A stretch of DNA of 40,529 nt from Kitasatospora phosalacinea (GCF_000716545.1 NZ_JNWZ01000063.1:1-40529), one strand, 5' to 3'. Positions 29,691-38,054 are shown, counted from the stretch's first letter. Program-made: numbers and translations. Notes: generated from the sequence alone by a model not told the origin.

Positions 29691-29743
29691 GGGCCGGACG
29701 GCTGTGCTGACCGCTGCCCACGGGCATCCAGTCCGTCCGGCCC
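29691..29743. repeat. 11-bp inverted repeat upstream of the ZIP gene
   Basis: GGGCCGGACGG (29691-29701) and its exact complement (29733-29743) flank a 31-nt loop in the leader of the ZIP gene, 37-89 bases before its start. It could be a leader RNA structure or the terminator of the upstream gene (stop at 29841). Confidence 0.5.
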
Positions 29744-29840
29744 GGGCCGGAACGGTGCCGGACCCTGCGACCAGCCTGCGGGAGGCGTGGGCGGCGCGCC
29801 GCCCGGGCGGACCGTCGGGGTGACGGGCGCGGCGGGGCGC

Positions 29841-30278
29841 TCAGCCGTCGCCGGCCGCCCGGTAGACCGCGGCGAGCTGCGGGGCGCCCTGCTCGGCCCA
29901 GTCGCGGCCGATCGCGGTGGCGTCGAGTTCGAAGCCGGTGCCGAGCACCATCAGGGGCCGGCCGTCGGCGGCGAGGCGCCAGCGGGCGCCGGGCACCCGG
30001 TGGCGGATCACCGTGCCGAGGTAGAGGCCGGCGTCGGTGCCGAGCCACTGGGACACCTGCGGGTCGTCGCGCCAGCGGGGCAGCAGCTGGTCGAGGGCGG
30101 TCAGCGAGTCGACGGTGTCGTCGAGCCGGACGCCGGCCGACTCGGCGAGTTCGCGCAGCAGCCCGCACTCGGCGTACATCTCGGCCATCGCCAGTTCGCG
30201 GTCGTGCTCGGACGCCTGCCCGGCCGCCCGGGCGGCCGCGCGCCGGGCGTCCCGGTGACCGGGGAATCGGTTCTCCAC
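29841..30278 (-). CDS. Conserved actinobacterial protein of unknown function
   Basis: 145 residues, soluble, with no signal peptide or membrane span. Visible features are MAEMYAECGLLRELAESAGVRLDDTVDSLTALDQLLPRW, WLGTDAGLYLGTVIRHRVPGARW and LDATAIGRDWAEQG. It resembles a family of small Streptomyces proteins (DUF6278-like by recall) whose function is not known. It lies between the ZIP gene and the restriction-endonuclease-like gene on the same strand, but with gaps and hairpins on both sides. Confidence 0.7.
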   Translation of the reverse strand: MENRFPGHRDARRAAARAAGQASEHDRELAMAEMYAECGLLRELAESAGVRLDDTVDSLTALDQLLPRWRDDPQVSQWLGTDAGLYLGTVIRHRVPGARWRLAADGRPLMVLGTGFELDATAIGRDWAEQGAPQLAAVYRAAGDG

Positions 30279-30348
30279 TCCCCCAGCCTGACAGCCCGTC
30301 GGGCCGTCCGCCGGGCGAACCCGCCGTTTCCCCGCCGACCCCGCGGAT

Positions 30349-30373
30349 CCGGGCCGGACGGCGCCGGGCCCGG
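30349..30373 (-). terminator. Terminator hairpin after the REase-like gene
   Basis: CCGGGCC (30349-30355) pairs with GGCCCGG (30367-30373) across an 11-nt loop that can close further (GGAC/GGCGCC). It lies 3 bases after the stop at 30376 on the minus strand. Confidence 0.5.
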
Positions 30374-30375
30374 CC

Positions 30376-32052
30376 TCACAGGGTCAGCGGCAGCGCCAGG
30401 TGGGTGCGGGCGAGTTCGCGGATGCCGGGGCCGTCCATCAGGTGGATGCGCTGGTGGCGCTCCTCGCCGGTGAGGTCGAGCGCCTCCTCGGTGAACCGGC
30501 CGCAGGTCATCCGCAGGCCGCGGTCGGCGCCCTCCTCGCGGACGGCCTCGGCGAGGGTGGCGATCTCCTCGGCGGTGACGGGGCCGGGGCCGCGCGAGGC
30601 CCACACCACCCAGCGCCCGGGCAGCCCGCTGTCCGGTTCGCCCTTGGCGGTGGCGACCAGCCCGGCCGGTCCGCGCAGCCGCACGCTCCAGTCCCGCAGC
30701 CCGCCCGCGGTGAGGACGGCGCGCACCAGCAGGGCGAACTCGCCGGGCGACAGCTCGCCGAGCGAGGGCACCGCCGAGGAGGCGCTGCCCCAGGGCAGCA
30801 CGGCCTCGCCCGCGTACGGGTCGGGGGTGATCACGGCGGCCAGCGCGCGCAGCCGCAGCAGCGACTCGTCGTGCTCGGCCTCCGCGTAGACGCCGCCGTC
30901 CGCGTCCCCGTCGCCGAGGTGCTCCGCGTCGGGGACGAGCCGGGTGCGGGCCAGCGCGTCGCGGTCGGCGTCGACGCTGAGCAGGCACTGCGGGGGCTGC
31001 CCGGGGACGCGCAGCCAGCCGTTCAGGACGACGCCGGCCAGCACCTCGTCGGTGTCGACGGCGTCGGCGGCCTGCAGGGCGCGCAGCGCGAGCCGGGCGG
31101 CCAGCCGCAGGTAGTCGGTGCGGACGTCGGCGGCGGGGCGGGGCACCGGTTCGATCTCGCCGGCCTCGGTGAGCCGGTAGCCGGACAGCGCGGGGACGGT
31201 GTCCAGCGGCGGCAGGTCGAGGTCGAGGACGGCGGTGCGGGTCAGGGCGCGGAACACGGCGCGGCAGGGGGCGGGCAGGTCCCGGGTGGCGCCCTCGGCG
31301 GCGGCCAGGGCGCGTTCCAGCAGGGACTCGACGGCGGCGGGCTCGGCCTGCCGGTAGGCGCGGCGGCACTCCTCCAGGCTGTCGTTGTACTCCTGGACGG
31401 CCCGGGCCCGGGCCCGCTCGGCCTCCTCGTGGGCCTGCCGGGCGGCGACGGCACCGCTGTCGGCGAGCTCGGCCTGCCGGGTGCGCCACTCGCGCAGCGC
31501 GCGCTGGTGGCGCAGCCGGGCCTGGGCGAGTTCGCGCTGGTAGCCGGAGTCGAGCAGGCGGCGCGAGCGCGGCTGGTCGGGGTCGGTGCCGGCGGGCTCC
31601 GGCGGCGCGAAGTCGGCCCAGGCGGGCTCGGGTTCGCACGCCCCGGATCCGGCGTCCGGGAACGGCCTGGGCTGGTAGCTGCGCAGCTGGCTCTCGAAGT
31701 CCATCGCGGAGACCGGCTGGGCGGCCCGGCGCAGCAGGTCGGCCAGGTGCCGGTGCTCGGCCTGGACGGCGAGGGTGCGGTGGTGGGTGAGCGCGGCGGC
31801 CCGGCCGTGCGCGGCGACCGGGTCGTCCGCCTGCGCGGGGGTGTCCGCCGCGTCCGCCGGGCCGGGCTGCGGCGGCACCGCGGTCGGAGCGGTCGCCGCG
31901 GCGGGGCGTGCCGCGGCGCTCGCGGCGGGATCGGGCGCGGTGGCCGGTTCCTCGTCCTCGTCGGCGCCGAGTTCGCGGAACAGCGAGGCGAGGAATCCGG
32001 GCTGGAGCACCGTGGTGGTGCCGTCGGCGCTGCCCTCGGCTGGATGCTGCAT
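30376..32052 (-). CDS. Large protein with degenerate restriction-endonuclease-like C-terminal domain
   Basis: 558 residues from the ATG at 32052 (AGGGGGAA about ten bases upstream). Residues 30-85 are Ala/Pro-rich; 165-255 form a charged helical, probably coiled-coil region; 260-420 are a conserved region seen in Streptomyces proteins annotated as restriction endonucleases. The C-terminal part starts with LSPGEFALLVRAVLTAGGLRDW, equivalent to the P-x-EFE-x-LVR opening of Mrr-type domains. Active relatives carry a DGVDAVA motif and QAKR; here the positions read GPAGLVATA and WASRG, so metal-binding and catalytic residues appear lost. GRFTEEAL near 519 matches the usual end. A regulatory or non-catalytic DNA-binding role is possible; the function is unknown. 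Confidence 0.65.
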   Translation of the reverse strand: MQHPAEGSADGTTTVLQPGFLASLFRELGADEDEEPATAPDPAASAAARPAAATAPTAVPPQPGPADAADTPAQADDPVAAHGRAAALTHHRTLAVQAEHRHLADLLRRAAQPVSAMDFESQLRSYQPRPFPDAGSGACEPEPAWADFAPPEPAGTDPDQPRSRRLLDSGYQRELAQARLRHQRALREWRTRQAELADSGAVAARQAHEEAERARARAVQEYNDSLEECRRAYRQAEPAAVESLLERALAAAEGATRDLPAPCRAVFRALTRTAVLDLDLPPLDTVPALSGYRLTEAGEIEPVPRPAADVRTDYLRLAARLALRALQAADAVDTDEVLAGVVLNGWLRVPGQPPQCLLSVDADRDALARTRLVPDAEHLGDGDADGGVYAEAEHDESLLRLRALAAVITPDPYAGEAVLPWGSASSAVPSLGELSPGEFALLVRAVLTAGGLRDWSVRLRGPAGLVATAKGEPDSGLPGRWVVWASRGPGPVTAEEIATLAEAVREEGADRGLRMTCGRFTEEALDLTGEERHQRIHLMDGPGIRELARTHLALPLTL

Positions 32053-32160
32053 CGGCGGTGGTTCCCCCTGCTCGTCCGGTCGTCCGGTCGCCCGGCGCAC
32101 GTCGGCGGGCCGCCGCGGCGGGGCCCGAGCAGCATTGTCCCCCGTCCGGGGTCCGGGGGC

Positions 32161-32182
32161 GGCCAACACCGGTGGTTTGGCC
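32161..32182. promoter_or_regulatory. Dyad upstream of the REase-like gene
   Basis: GGCCAA (32161-32166) and TTGGCC (32177-32182) flank a core ACCGGT-containing segment, forming an imperfect palindrome about 110-130 bases before the start at 32052. It is a candidate operator in the gap between the two large unknown genes. Confidence 0.35.
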
Positions 32183-32210
32183 GACCCTTGACGTCCCTCC
32201 AGTGCCGTCG

Positions 32211-32240
32211 GCGGGGGGCGGAAGGCTCACCGCCCCCCAC
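32211..32240 (-). terminator. Terminator hairpin between the two large unknown genes
   Basis: GGGGGGCGG (32213-32221) and CCGCCCCCC (32230-32238) form a 9-bp G/C stem with an 8-nt loop, directly downstream of the stop at 32248. It suggests the two genes are mostly separate transcription units. Confidence 0.6.
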
Positions 32241-32247
32241 CGGACGG

Positions 32248-33756
32248 TCAGTTGGTGCGGGTGTTGGTCAGGTGCAGTCCGATGTAGCCGACGTAGATCC
32301 GGCCGCTGCCGGAGCAGTCGTCCAGGTAGTGCACCCGGGGGGCGGTGCCGCCGCCGCCGATCCGCAGGTGGGCTCCCATGAACGCGCGGCAGGAGGCGTC
32401 GACGGCGGCGGGGACGGGCAGCATCCGCTGGCGCTTCCACTTGCCGTGGCTGGCGACGGTCCGGGACTCGCCGCGGACCGCCTTGCGCGGCGGGAAGCGG
32501 TGGCAGCCGGGCGGGGTGTGCTCGCACCACTGCTTGAAGTCGCCGCCGGCCTCGCCGCGGACGGCGGCGGCCGCGTACTCCTGGAGCGCGGTCAGGCCGT
32601 CCCAGGTCAGCCGGGCCCAGCCGTCGGCCTCGCTCTGGCCGTCCAGGGCGAGCGTCTCCTTGCTGTCGCCGGTGAACTCCAGCAACGGGAACTCGCCGAA
32701 GCGGTCGACGAGTTCGCCGAAGCTGACGGGGCCGGTGCCGCAACGGGAGCGGCGCGGTTCGCGCGGGAGCTCGATCCGCAGCCGGCAGCGCTCCAGCCGT
32801 ACCGGCGGGCGTTCGACGACGGCCCTGGGCGCGGCGGGGGCCTTGCGGGCCTCGGGCGGCAGCCGGAGTTCGGGAACGGCGTCCAGCGGCGCGGGCAGCG
32901 GCAGTTCGGCGGCGATCCGGCGCGGTTCGCGGGCCAGCAGGGCGGCGGCGCGGCGCGGGTTCTCGTCGATCCGGCCGCGCGGTAGGACGGGGTGGCGGGC
33001 GGCGTCGGCCCGGGACGCCGGGTCGACCTCGGGCAGGAAGGTGCGCACCGCGCCGCCGTACACCTTGTGGTACTCCAGCGCCAGGTTGAACCGGGGCAGC
33101 GCGCCGTGCCCGAGCACGTACAGCGAGGCCAGGCCGGGGAGTTGGCGCAGCAGCGGGTCGAGCACCTGGTGCTGCCACTGCTCGACCGGCACGGCGGGCG
33201 GCACGCTGGCCACCACGGTGGGCAGCGTCCGTTCCGGGTCGCAGAGTTCGTCGATCAATCCGTCCAGGTCGGCGGGGGCCAGCAGCCGGGGGGCGACGGT
33301 GAGCGGCACGGGGCCCTCGGCGGCGTCGAGCAGTGGCAGCAGGTGGCGGACCAGGTCCGGGACGGGCGTCCGGCCGGGCGGGACGGCGGTGGCTCCGGCG
33401 GGGAGGTGCTCGGCCTCGATCCGCAGCCGGGTCGGGCCGTCGGCGGTGTCGGAGGCCAGGGTGAGGGTCAGTTGGTCGGTGCCGGGCTGGACGGCGGGTG
33501 TGCGCAGTCTGCGGCGGCTGTAGCGGGCTCCGGGGCCGCGGCCGGGCAGTGGGCCGTCGTCGCGGTCCAGCAGGACCCGGTCGCCGAGCCGTAGTCGTTC
33601 GGCGGGCGTCTGCCGTGCGCGGGGCGCGGGCTCCTCGCGGCCTTCCGACTTCAGCCAGTCGGAGAGCAGTTGGTCGGCGAGGGCGGCGGTCTCGTGGTGC
33701 GGGCGGGGTGTCGCGGCTGTCAGCCGGTACGGTGGCTGGACGTGGTCGGTGGGCAT
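32248..33756 (-). CDS. Large conserved protein of unknown function
   Basis: 502 residues, soluble, no membrane segment. The start at 33756 is supported by GGGAGG eight bases upstream; longer in-frame starts (33924) have none. A middle region (about 175-300) contains VVASVPPAVPVEQWQHQVLDPLLRQL, LASLYVLGHGALPRFN, VYGGAVRTFLPEVDP and ARHPVLPRGRI, which look like a conserved module I cannot name. The C-terminal 170 residues end in VHYLDDCSGSGRIYVGYIGLHLTNTRTN and include His/Cys/Arg-rich WCEHTPPGCHRFPPRKA, suggestive of a folded domain with possible nucleic-acid contact. It is followed on the same strand by the REase-like gene, but with a terminator between. Confidence 0.65.
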   Translation of the reverse strand: MPTDHVQPPYRLTAATPRPHHETAALADQLLSDWLKSEGREEPAPRARQTPAERLRLGDRVLLDRDDGPLPGRGPGARYSRRRLRTPAVQPGTDQLTLTLASDTADGPTRLRIEAEHLPAGATAVPPGRTPVPDLVRHLLPLLDAAEGPVPLTVAPRLLAPADLDGLIDELCDPERTLPTVVASVPPAVPVEQWQHQVLDPLLRQLPGLASLYVLGHGALPRFNLALEYHKVYGGAVRTFLPEVDPASRADAARHPVLPRGRIDENPRRAAALLAREPRRIAAELPLPAPLDAVPELRLPPEARKAPAAPRAVVERPPVRLERCRLRIELPREPRRSRCGTGPVSFGELVDRFGEFPLLEFTGDSKETLALDGQSEADGWARLTWDGLTALQEYAAAAVRGEAGGDFKQWCEHTPPGCHRFPPRKAVRGESRTVASHGKWKRQRMLPVPAAVDASCRAFMGAHLRIGGGGTAPRVHYLDDCSGSGRIYVGYIGLHLTNTRTN

Positions 33757-33860
33757 GCGCGGAACCTCCCGTGGTGCGGTGCTGGGCTCTGCGAGTCCTC
33801 CTCCCGGAGGTCGATGGCGAATCGTCGTTCCTGTTACCCAAGGAGACGAAACGACCAGGA

Positions 33861-33873
33861 GCGGAAGTTCCGC
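33861..33873. promoter_or_regulatory. 13-bp palindrome upstream of the 502-residue protein gene
   Basis: GCGGAA-G-TTCCGC is a perfect dyad 105-117 bases before the start at 33756. A related sequence GCGGAGCTTCC lies near 33965. It is a possible operator; no clear core promoter was identified. Confidence 0.35.
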
Positions 33874-34009
33874 ATCCGGGCCCATTTCCTTCGATCGGGT
33901 GTCATCCGGCGGCAACTGGAACACCTCCGGCGCCGCCTCTGCTACCCGCTCGCCCGCGATGGATGCGGAGCTTCCCCGGCGTCTTCCACCGGGCGGGGTT
34001 GACCCGGCG

Positions 34010-34657
34010 TCAGACCTCGACCTCGACGTAGGTCCGTCCCGCCGGGCGGGCCCCGGCCGATCCGCCGGTCGCCTCGGCCAGCCAGGCGTGGAACCCGGCC
34101 GTGTCCGGCTCGGGGACGCCCACCTCGATCCGCACCCCGTCCGCCAGGTACTCCAGCCCGGCCACCGCGTACCCGGCCGCCCGCAGGTCGTTCTCCAGCC
34201 GGCCGGCCCGGGTGTGGTCGACGGCCACCGACAGCAGTGCGACCGGCCGCCGCTCCAGCAGCCCGACCTCGTCCAGCGCCTCCGACACCGCCGCCCCGTA
34301 CGCCCGCACCAGGCCGCCCGCGCCCAGCTTGATGCCGCCGAAGTAGCGGGTCACCACGGCGGCGGTGTCGGTCACCCCGCGCCGCCGCAGCACCTCCAGC
34401 ATCGGCACCCCGGCCGTCCCGGCGGGCTCGCCGTCGTCGCTGGAGCGCTCGCGCGGCTGCTCGCCGCCGACCACGAACGCGGTGCAGTTGTGCCTGGCGT
34501 CCCAGTACTGCTTGCGGGCGCCCGCGATGAACGCCTGCGCCTCGTCCTCGTCGGCGACCCGCGCCAGGTGGCAGACGAACCGGGACTTCTTGATCTCCAG
34601 TTCGCGGCTGACGGGGCCCCGGACGGTCAGGTACGGCTTGGGGCTCTGCTCCGCCAT
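34010..34657 (-). CDS. YigZ/IMPACT family protein (UPF0029)
   Basis: 215 residues. The family signature TRYFGGIKLGAGGLVRAY is near residue 105, with DDGEPAGTAGVPMLEVL before it and a C-terminal alpha/beta domain. Eukaryotic IMPACT modulates Gcn2; the bacterial role is not settled. GAGAG precedes the ATG. No operon partner is obvious. Confidence 0.92.
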   Translation of the reverse strand: MAEQSPKPYLTVRGPVSRELEIKKSRFVCHLARVADEDEAQAFIAGARKQYWDARHNCTAFVVGGEQPRERSSDDGEPAGTAGVPMLEVLRRRGVTDTAAVVTRYFGGIKLGAGGLVRAYGAAVSEALDEVGLLERRPVALLSVAVDHTRAGRLENDLRAAGYAVAGLEYLADGVRIEVGVPEPDTAGFHAWLAEATGGSAGARPAGRTYVEVEV

Positions 34658-34738
34658 GGCGCTGGTGCTCTCCGCTGTCGGTCTCGTCTCGGCGCCCGGC
34701 CCGTCGCCGGTCTCCCGCCCAGCCTATGCCCGCCGCCC

Positions 34739-34822
34739 GGGGCTCCGGGTCGGCGGCCGGGTCAGCGGCCGGGGCTCCGGGTCAGCGGCCGGGTCAGCGG
34801 CCGGGGTTCCGGGTCAGCGGCC
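34739..34822. repeat. 32-bp direct repeats at the 3' end of the aldolase gene
   Basis: 34739-34770 and 34771-34802 are identical apart from one base, and a third partial copy runs from 34803 into the end of the aldolase gene, including its stop codon region. The repeats therefore look like tandem duplications of the gene's 3' end and tail. Confidence 0.85.
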
Positions 34823-36097
34823 GGCCAGGGCGTCCAGCCGGGCCCGGTCGAGGCCGGTGCGCCCGGTGACCTCGGCGAGGTCGACGGCGCCGCAGTCCAG
34901 GCCGCGCAGCAGGTAGCCGCTGAGCGCGCGGGCGGTGGCTGGCTCGTCCATCACGTCGCCGCCGGACTTGGCGACGTACCCGGCGAGCCGGGCACAGGCC
35001 GCGTCCAGGCCCTCGCGGTAGAAGGCGTACACGGCGGCGTACCTGGTCGGCAGGTGGGCGGGGTGCATGTCCCAGCCCTGGTAGTAGGCCCGGGCCAGCG
35101 AGCGGCGGACCAGGCCGTGGTGCAGCCGCCAGGCGGCGTGCACCTGCTCGGCGGTGCCGGCCGGGACGACGTTGGTGGAGCCGTCGGAGAGCCGGACGCC
35201 GGTGCCGGCCGCGGCGACCTGCATGACCGCCTTGGCGTGGTCGGCCGCCGGGTGGTCCATGCTCTGGTGGGCGGCGGAGACCCCGCAGGCCGCGCTGTAG
35301 TCGAAGGTGCCGTAGTGCAGGCCGGTGGCGCGGCCCTCGGCGGCGTCGATCATCAGCGCGACGGTGGCCCGGCCGTCCGGGCCGAGGACCGCCTGGGTGG
35401 TCTCGATCTGGATCTCGAACCCGATCCGCCCGGCGGGCAGCCCGGCCCGCCGCTCGAAGTCCTCCAGCAGCCGCACCAGCGCGGTGACCTGGGCCGCGTA
35501 CGTGACCTTGGGCAGGGTCAGCACCAGTCCGTCGGGCAGGCCGCCGCACGCCAGCAGGGTGCCCAGGAACAGTTCCAGGGTGCGGATGCCGCGGGCTCGG
35601 ACGGGGGCCTCCATGCACTTGGTCCGGATCCCGACGTACGGCGGGGCGCTGCCGTCGGCGACCGCCGCGGCCACCAGCAGCGCGGCCCGGACGGCCTCGG
35701 CGTCCTCCTCGGCGTCGGGGCGCGGGCCGTAGCCGTCCTCGAAGTCGATCCGCAGGTCCTCGACCGGCTCGCGCTCCAGCTTGGCCCGCACCCGGGCGTG
35801 CACGTCGGCCAGCAGCGCGTCGTCCGCGACCCCGAGCGCCTCGGCGAGCCGTGCGGGCGTGCCGGCGTGCTCGTCGAACGCCGCCAGCGCCTGCGCGCCC
35901 CACTCCCGGACGGTGTGCTCCCCGAACGCGTCGGCCGGCACGTACACGGTGTGCACCGGCTGCCGGGAGCCGGGCTCACCCGGGTAACGGCGCGTCAACT
36001 CGGCGTCCACCGGTGCCAGCAGCGCCTCGACGGCCGAGCGGGCGGCGTCCGAGAACGAGACGGACTGGGCGGCACCGACCTGAGCAGGCTGCGACAT
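34814..36097 (-). CDS. CitE/HpcH-like aldolase family protein (DUF6986-type)
   Basis: 427 residues from the ATG at 36097 (GGAGGAG seven bases upstream). VEDLRIDFEDGYGPRPDAEEDAEAV and GLVLTLPKVTYAAQV, then RIGFEIQIETTQAVLGPDGRA, correspond to the acidic metal-binding and phosphate regions of the HpcH/CitE/malate synthase-like TIM-barrel superfamily. It probably cleaves or forms a C-C bond in a 2-oxo or CoA-linked substrate; the real substrate is not known. A strong promoter and a perfect dyad operator directly upstream suggest induction by a metabolite through a repressor not encoded in this window. Confidence 0.78.
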   Translation of the reverse strand: MSQPAQVGAAQSVSFSDAARSAVEALLAPVDAELTRRYPGEPGSRQPVHTVYVPADAFGEHTVREWGAQALAAFDEHAGTPARLAEALGVADDALLADVHARVRAKLEREPVEDLRIDFEDGYGPRPDAEEDAEAVRAALLVAAAVADGSAPPYVGIRTKCMEAPVRARGIRTLELFLGTLLACGGLPDGLVLTLPKVTYAAQVTALVRLLEDFERRAGLPAGRIGFEIQIETTQAVLGPDGRATVALMIDAAEGRATGLHYGTFDYSAACGVSAAHQSMDHPAADHAKAVMQVAAAGTGVRLSDGSTNVVPAGTAEQVHAAWRLHHGLVRRSLARAYYQGWDMHPAHLPTRYAAVYAFYREGLDAACARLAGYVAKSGGDVMDEPATARALSGYLLRGLDCGAVDLAEVTGRTGLDRARLDALAGR

Positions 36098-36126
36098 CCG
36101 GGGGCTCCTCCACTCACCGCGCGACT

Positions 36127-36175
36127 TCAACAATTTGTTGAGGCGAAGGTAGTGGCGGCTCCGCGGAACCGTCAA
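36127..36175 (-). promoter_or_regulatory. Aldolase promoter with perfect operator dyad
   Basis: Minus strand: -35 TTGACG (36170-36175), an 18-bp spacer, -10 TACCTT (36146-36151). Immediately downstream, TCAACAA-A-TTGTTGA (36127-36141 on the plus strand, centre T) is a perfect 15-bp dyad covering the expected transcription start, 30-44 bases before the ATG. The TTGTT/AACAA arms recall GntR-family sites. This is a typical repression layout. Confidence 0.7.
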
Positions 36176-36176
36176 T

Positions 36177-36208
36177 GGCCGCCCGGCCGGAAGGACCGGC
36201 GGACGGCC
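36177..36208 (-). terminator. Hairpin downstream of the DUF2637 gene
   Basis: GGCCG (36177-36181) and CGGCC (36204-36208) close an imperfect G/C-rich stem around AAGG, about 60-95 bases past the DUF2637 stop. It is probably its terminator, directly abutting the aldolase -35. Confidence 0.45.
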
Positions 36209-36270
36209 ATCGCGTTTCTGTACGTGTCTCCGAACGGCGGGGGCGGATCAGCGCCCGGACCGGCCCCGGA

Positions 36271-37941
36271 TCACTCCCCCCGGCCGGACTCCATGTACCG
36301 CTCCTGTAGGTCCTGCCAGACCTTCTCCACGTCCTTCACCGCGACCCCGCCGTCCGGCCGCGAACCCGCGACGCCGCGCTGGCTCAGGTACTCGGCGAAA
36401 CGGCGCTCGTCGGGCTGCCGCTGGTTCTCCTCCATGTAGCTGACCAGCGCGTCGAAGCACTCGTCGGCGTCCAACGGCTCGGCCGCGCCCGGGATCGGAC
36501 GGCGCGCCGGCACCTCCTGCTCCTCGAACGGCAGCGGCTCCGGCTCGGGCGCCATCATCGTCTCCAGCCGCACCGGCCGCCCGGGCACCAGGACCGGCTC
36601 CGCCGGCGCGTACCGCTGGGCGTGCTGCTGCGCCTGCTGCCCGCGGGGCGCCGGGCCGTGCCCGTTCGCCACCGGGTGGTACTCCTCCTGCCGGTACTCC
36701 TCCGACCGGTACTCCTCCGGGTGGCCCCCCTGCTCGGCGTACGCCCCGGCCTGCGGCGGCTGGTAGCCCGACTGCGGGTGGGCCGCCTCCTCCGGGCCGC
36801 TCGGGCGCGGCGCCTTGAACCACGGCGAGGCCTGCCCCGGCACCCGCGCCGTGTGCACCTGGCCCGGCTCCTCCACGTGCGAGCGCACCGGGCGGGCCGT
36901 CCACACGTTCAGCTCCGCGGACGAGTCGATCACCGGCGCGGCCTGCGCCGCCTGCGGGTCCTGCTGGTCGCGCAACCGCAACGCGGCCAGCTTCGCCAGC
37001 GTCGGCACCGCCACCGCCGCCGACACCTGCGGCACCGCCTGGGCCTGTGCCTGCGTGGCCTGCGCGGCCGGTGCGGGCTGCGCGGCCGGTGCGGGCTGCG
37101 CGGGCGGCTGGGCGTGCGGGCCGGACGCGCCCAGGGCCACCGGCCGGGCCGTCGTCGCCGTCGCCGCCGCCGTCGTCGTCGGCTGATCCTGCGTCACCTG
37201 ACCGCCCCGCACCGCCGGAACCTCCTGTCCGGCTCCCTCCACCGCGCCGGCCGACACCACCAGCGGGCCGTCGATCCGGTCCAGCACCGTCGGGTCCAGC
37301 GGGACGCCGTACTTCGCCAGCTTCAGCGGCAGCAGGGCCTGGAACGGCGCCGACCGCCGCCAGCCCCGCCCGTACCTGAACCGCAGCTGCGCCCGGTACA
37401 CCAGCCGGTTCTGCTCCAGCCGCACCGTCTCGTCGTACGAGCGCAGTTCCCAGAGCTTCATCCGCCGCCACAGCCGGAAGGTCGGCACCGGCGACAGCAC
37501 CCAGCGCATCAGCCGCACCGACTCCATGTGCCGGTCCGCGGTGATCGCCGCGATCCGCCCCACCGCGTGCCGCGAGGCCTCGACCACGACCACGAACAGC
37601 ACCGGGATCACCGCGTGCATCGCCATGCCCAGCGTGTCGCCCCAGGACGCCGCCGCGTTGAACGCGATCGTCGCCGCGGTCAGCAACCACGCCGTCTGCC
37701 GCAGCAGCGGGAACGGGATCCGCAGCCAGGTCAGCACCAGGTCCAGCGAGAGCAGCACCACGATGCCCGCGTCGACGCCTATCGGGAAGGCGTAGGAGAA
37801 GCTGCCGAAGCCCTTCTCCATCGCCAGGTCGCGCACCGAGTTGTAGGACCCCGCGAAACCGATGCCCGAGATCACGCACGCGCCGACGGCCACCACACCC
37901 AGCAGTGCCCGGTGCGCGCGGGTAAGGGAAGGACGTGCCAT
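36271..37941 (-). CDS. DUF2637 membrane protein (Spd/transfer-protein-like)
   Basis: 556 residues. Four membrane spans at about residues 12-32, 52-72, 83-103 and 105-121 make up the DUF2637 domain, found in Streptomyces chromosomal proteins and in plasmid spread (Spd) proteins. A long Ala/Pro/Gln-rich cytoplasmic linker follows (about 245-490), with repeats such as QPAPAA and EEYxxEEY. The last 65 residues (ADECFDALVSYMEENQRQPDERRFAEYL...DVEKVWQDLQERY) look like a small winged-helix-type domain. The ATG at 37941 follows AGGGG by 11 bases. The role is unknown. A large palindrome lies about 90 bases upstream. Confidence 0.8.
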   Translation of the reverse strand: MARPSLTRAHRALLGVVAVGACVISGIGFAGSYNSVRDLAMEKGFGSFSYAFPIGVDAGIVVLLSLDLVLTWLRIPFPLLRQTAWLLTAATIAFNAAASWGDTLGMAMHAVIPVLFVVVVEASRHAVGRIAAITADRHMESVRLMRWVLSPVPTFRLWRRMKLWELRSYDETVRLEQNRLVYRAQLRFRYGRGWRRSAPFQALLPLKLAKYGVPLDPTVLDRIDGPLVVSAGAVEGAGQEVPAVRGGQVTQDQPTTTAAATATTARPVALGASGPHAQPPAQPAPAAQPAPAAQATQAQAQAVPQVSAAVAVPTLAKLAALRLRDQQDPQAAQAAPVIDSSAELNVWTARPVRSHVEEPGQVHTARVPGQASPWFKAPRPSGPEEAAHPQSGYQPPQAGAYAEQGGHPEEYRSEEYRQEEYHPVANGHGPAPRGQQAQQHAQRYAPAEPVLVPGRPVRLETMMAPEPEPLPFEEQEVPARRPIPGAAEPLDADECFDALVSYMEENQRQPDERRFAEYLSQRGVAGSRPDGGVAVKDVEKVWQDLQERYMESGRGE

Positions 37942-38028
37942 TCGTTGATCAACCCCTGGGACTCGGCAGCTGCCGTATACGACCTGTAGCCGCCGAGTAC
38001 ACGTCCCCGCCCCGGGGCGCACACTTCG

Positions 38029-38054
38029 CGTCATCGCGTCGGGACGCGATGACG
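38029..38054. promoter_or_regulatory. 26-bp near-perfect palindrome upstream of the DUF2637 gene
   Basis: CGTCATCGCGTC (38029-38040) and its exact complement GACGCGATGACG (38043-38054) are separated by GG. Twelve-base arms with a 2-nt centre suit a dimeric DNA-binding protein better than an RNA hairpin. It lies 88-113 bases before the start at 37941. Confidence 0.65.

Noticed and set aside
32189..32194. TTGACG on the plus strand as a -35 box
   Set aside because: No plus-strand gene follows and no -10 is present at suitable distance.
30101..33841. 1246-codon minus-strand frame spanning both large unknown genes
   Set aside because: It is in a different frame from the two genes with ribosome binding sites and is almost entirely Arg/Pro/Ala, a codon-position shadow.
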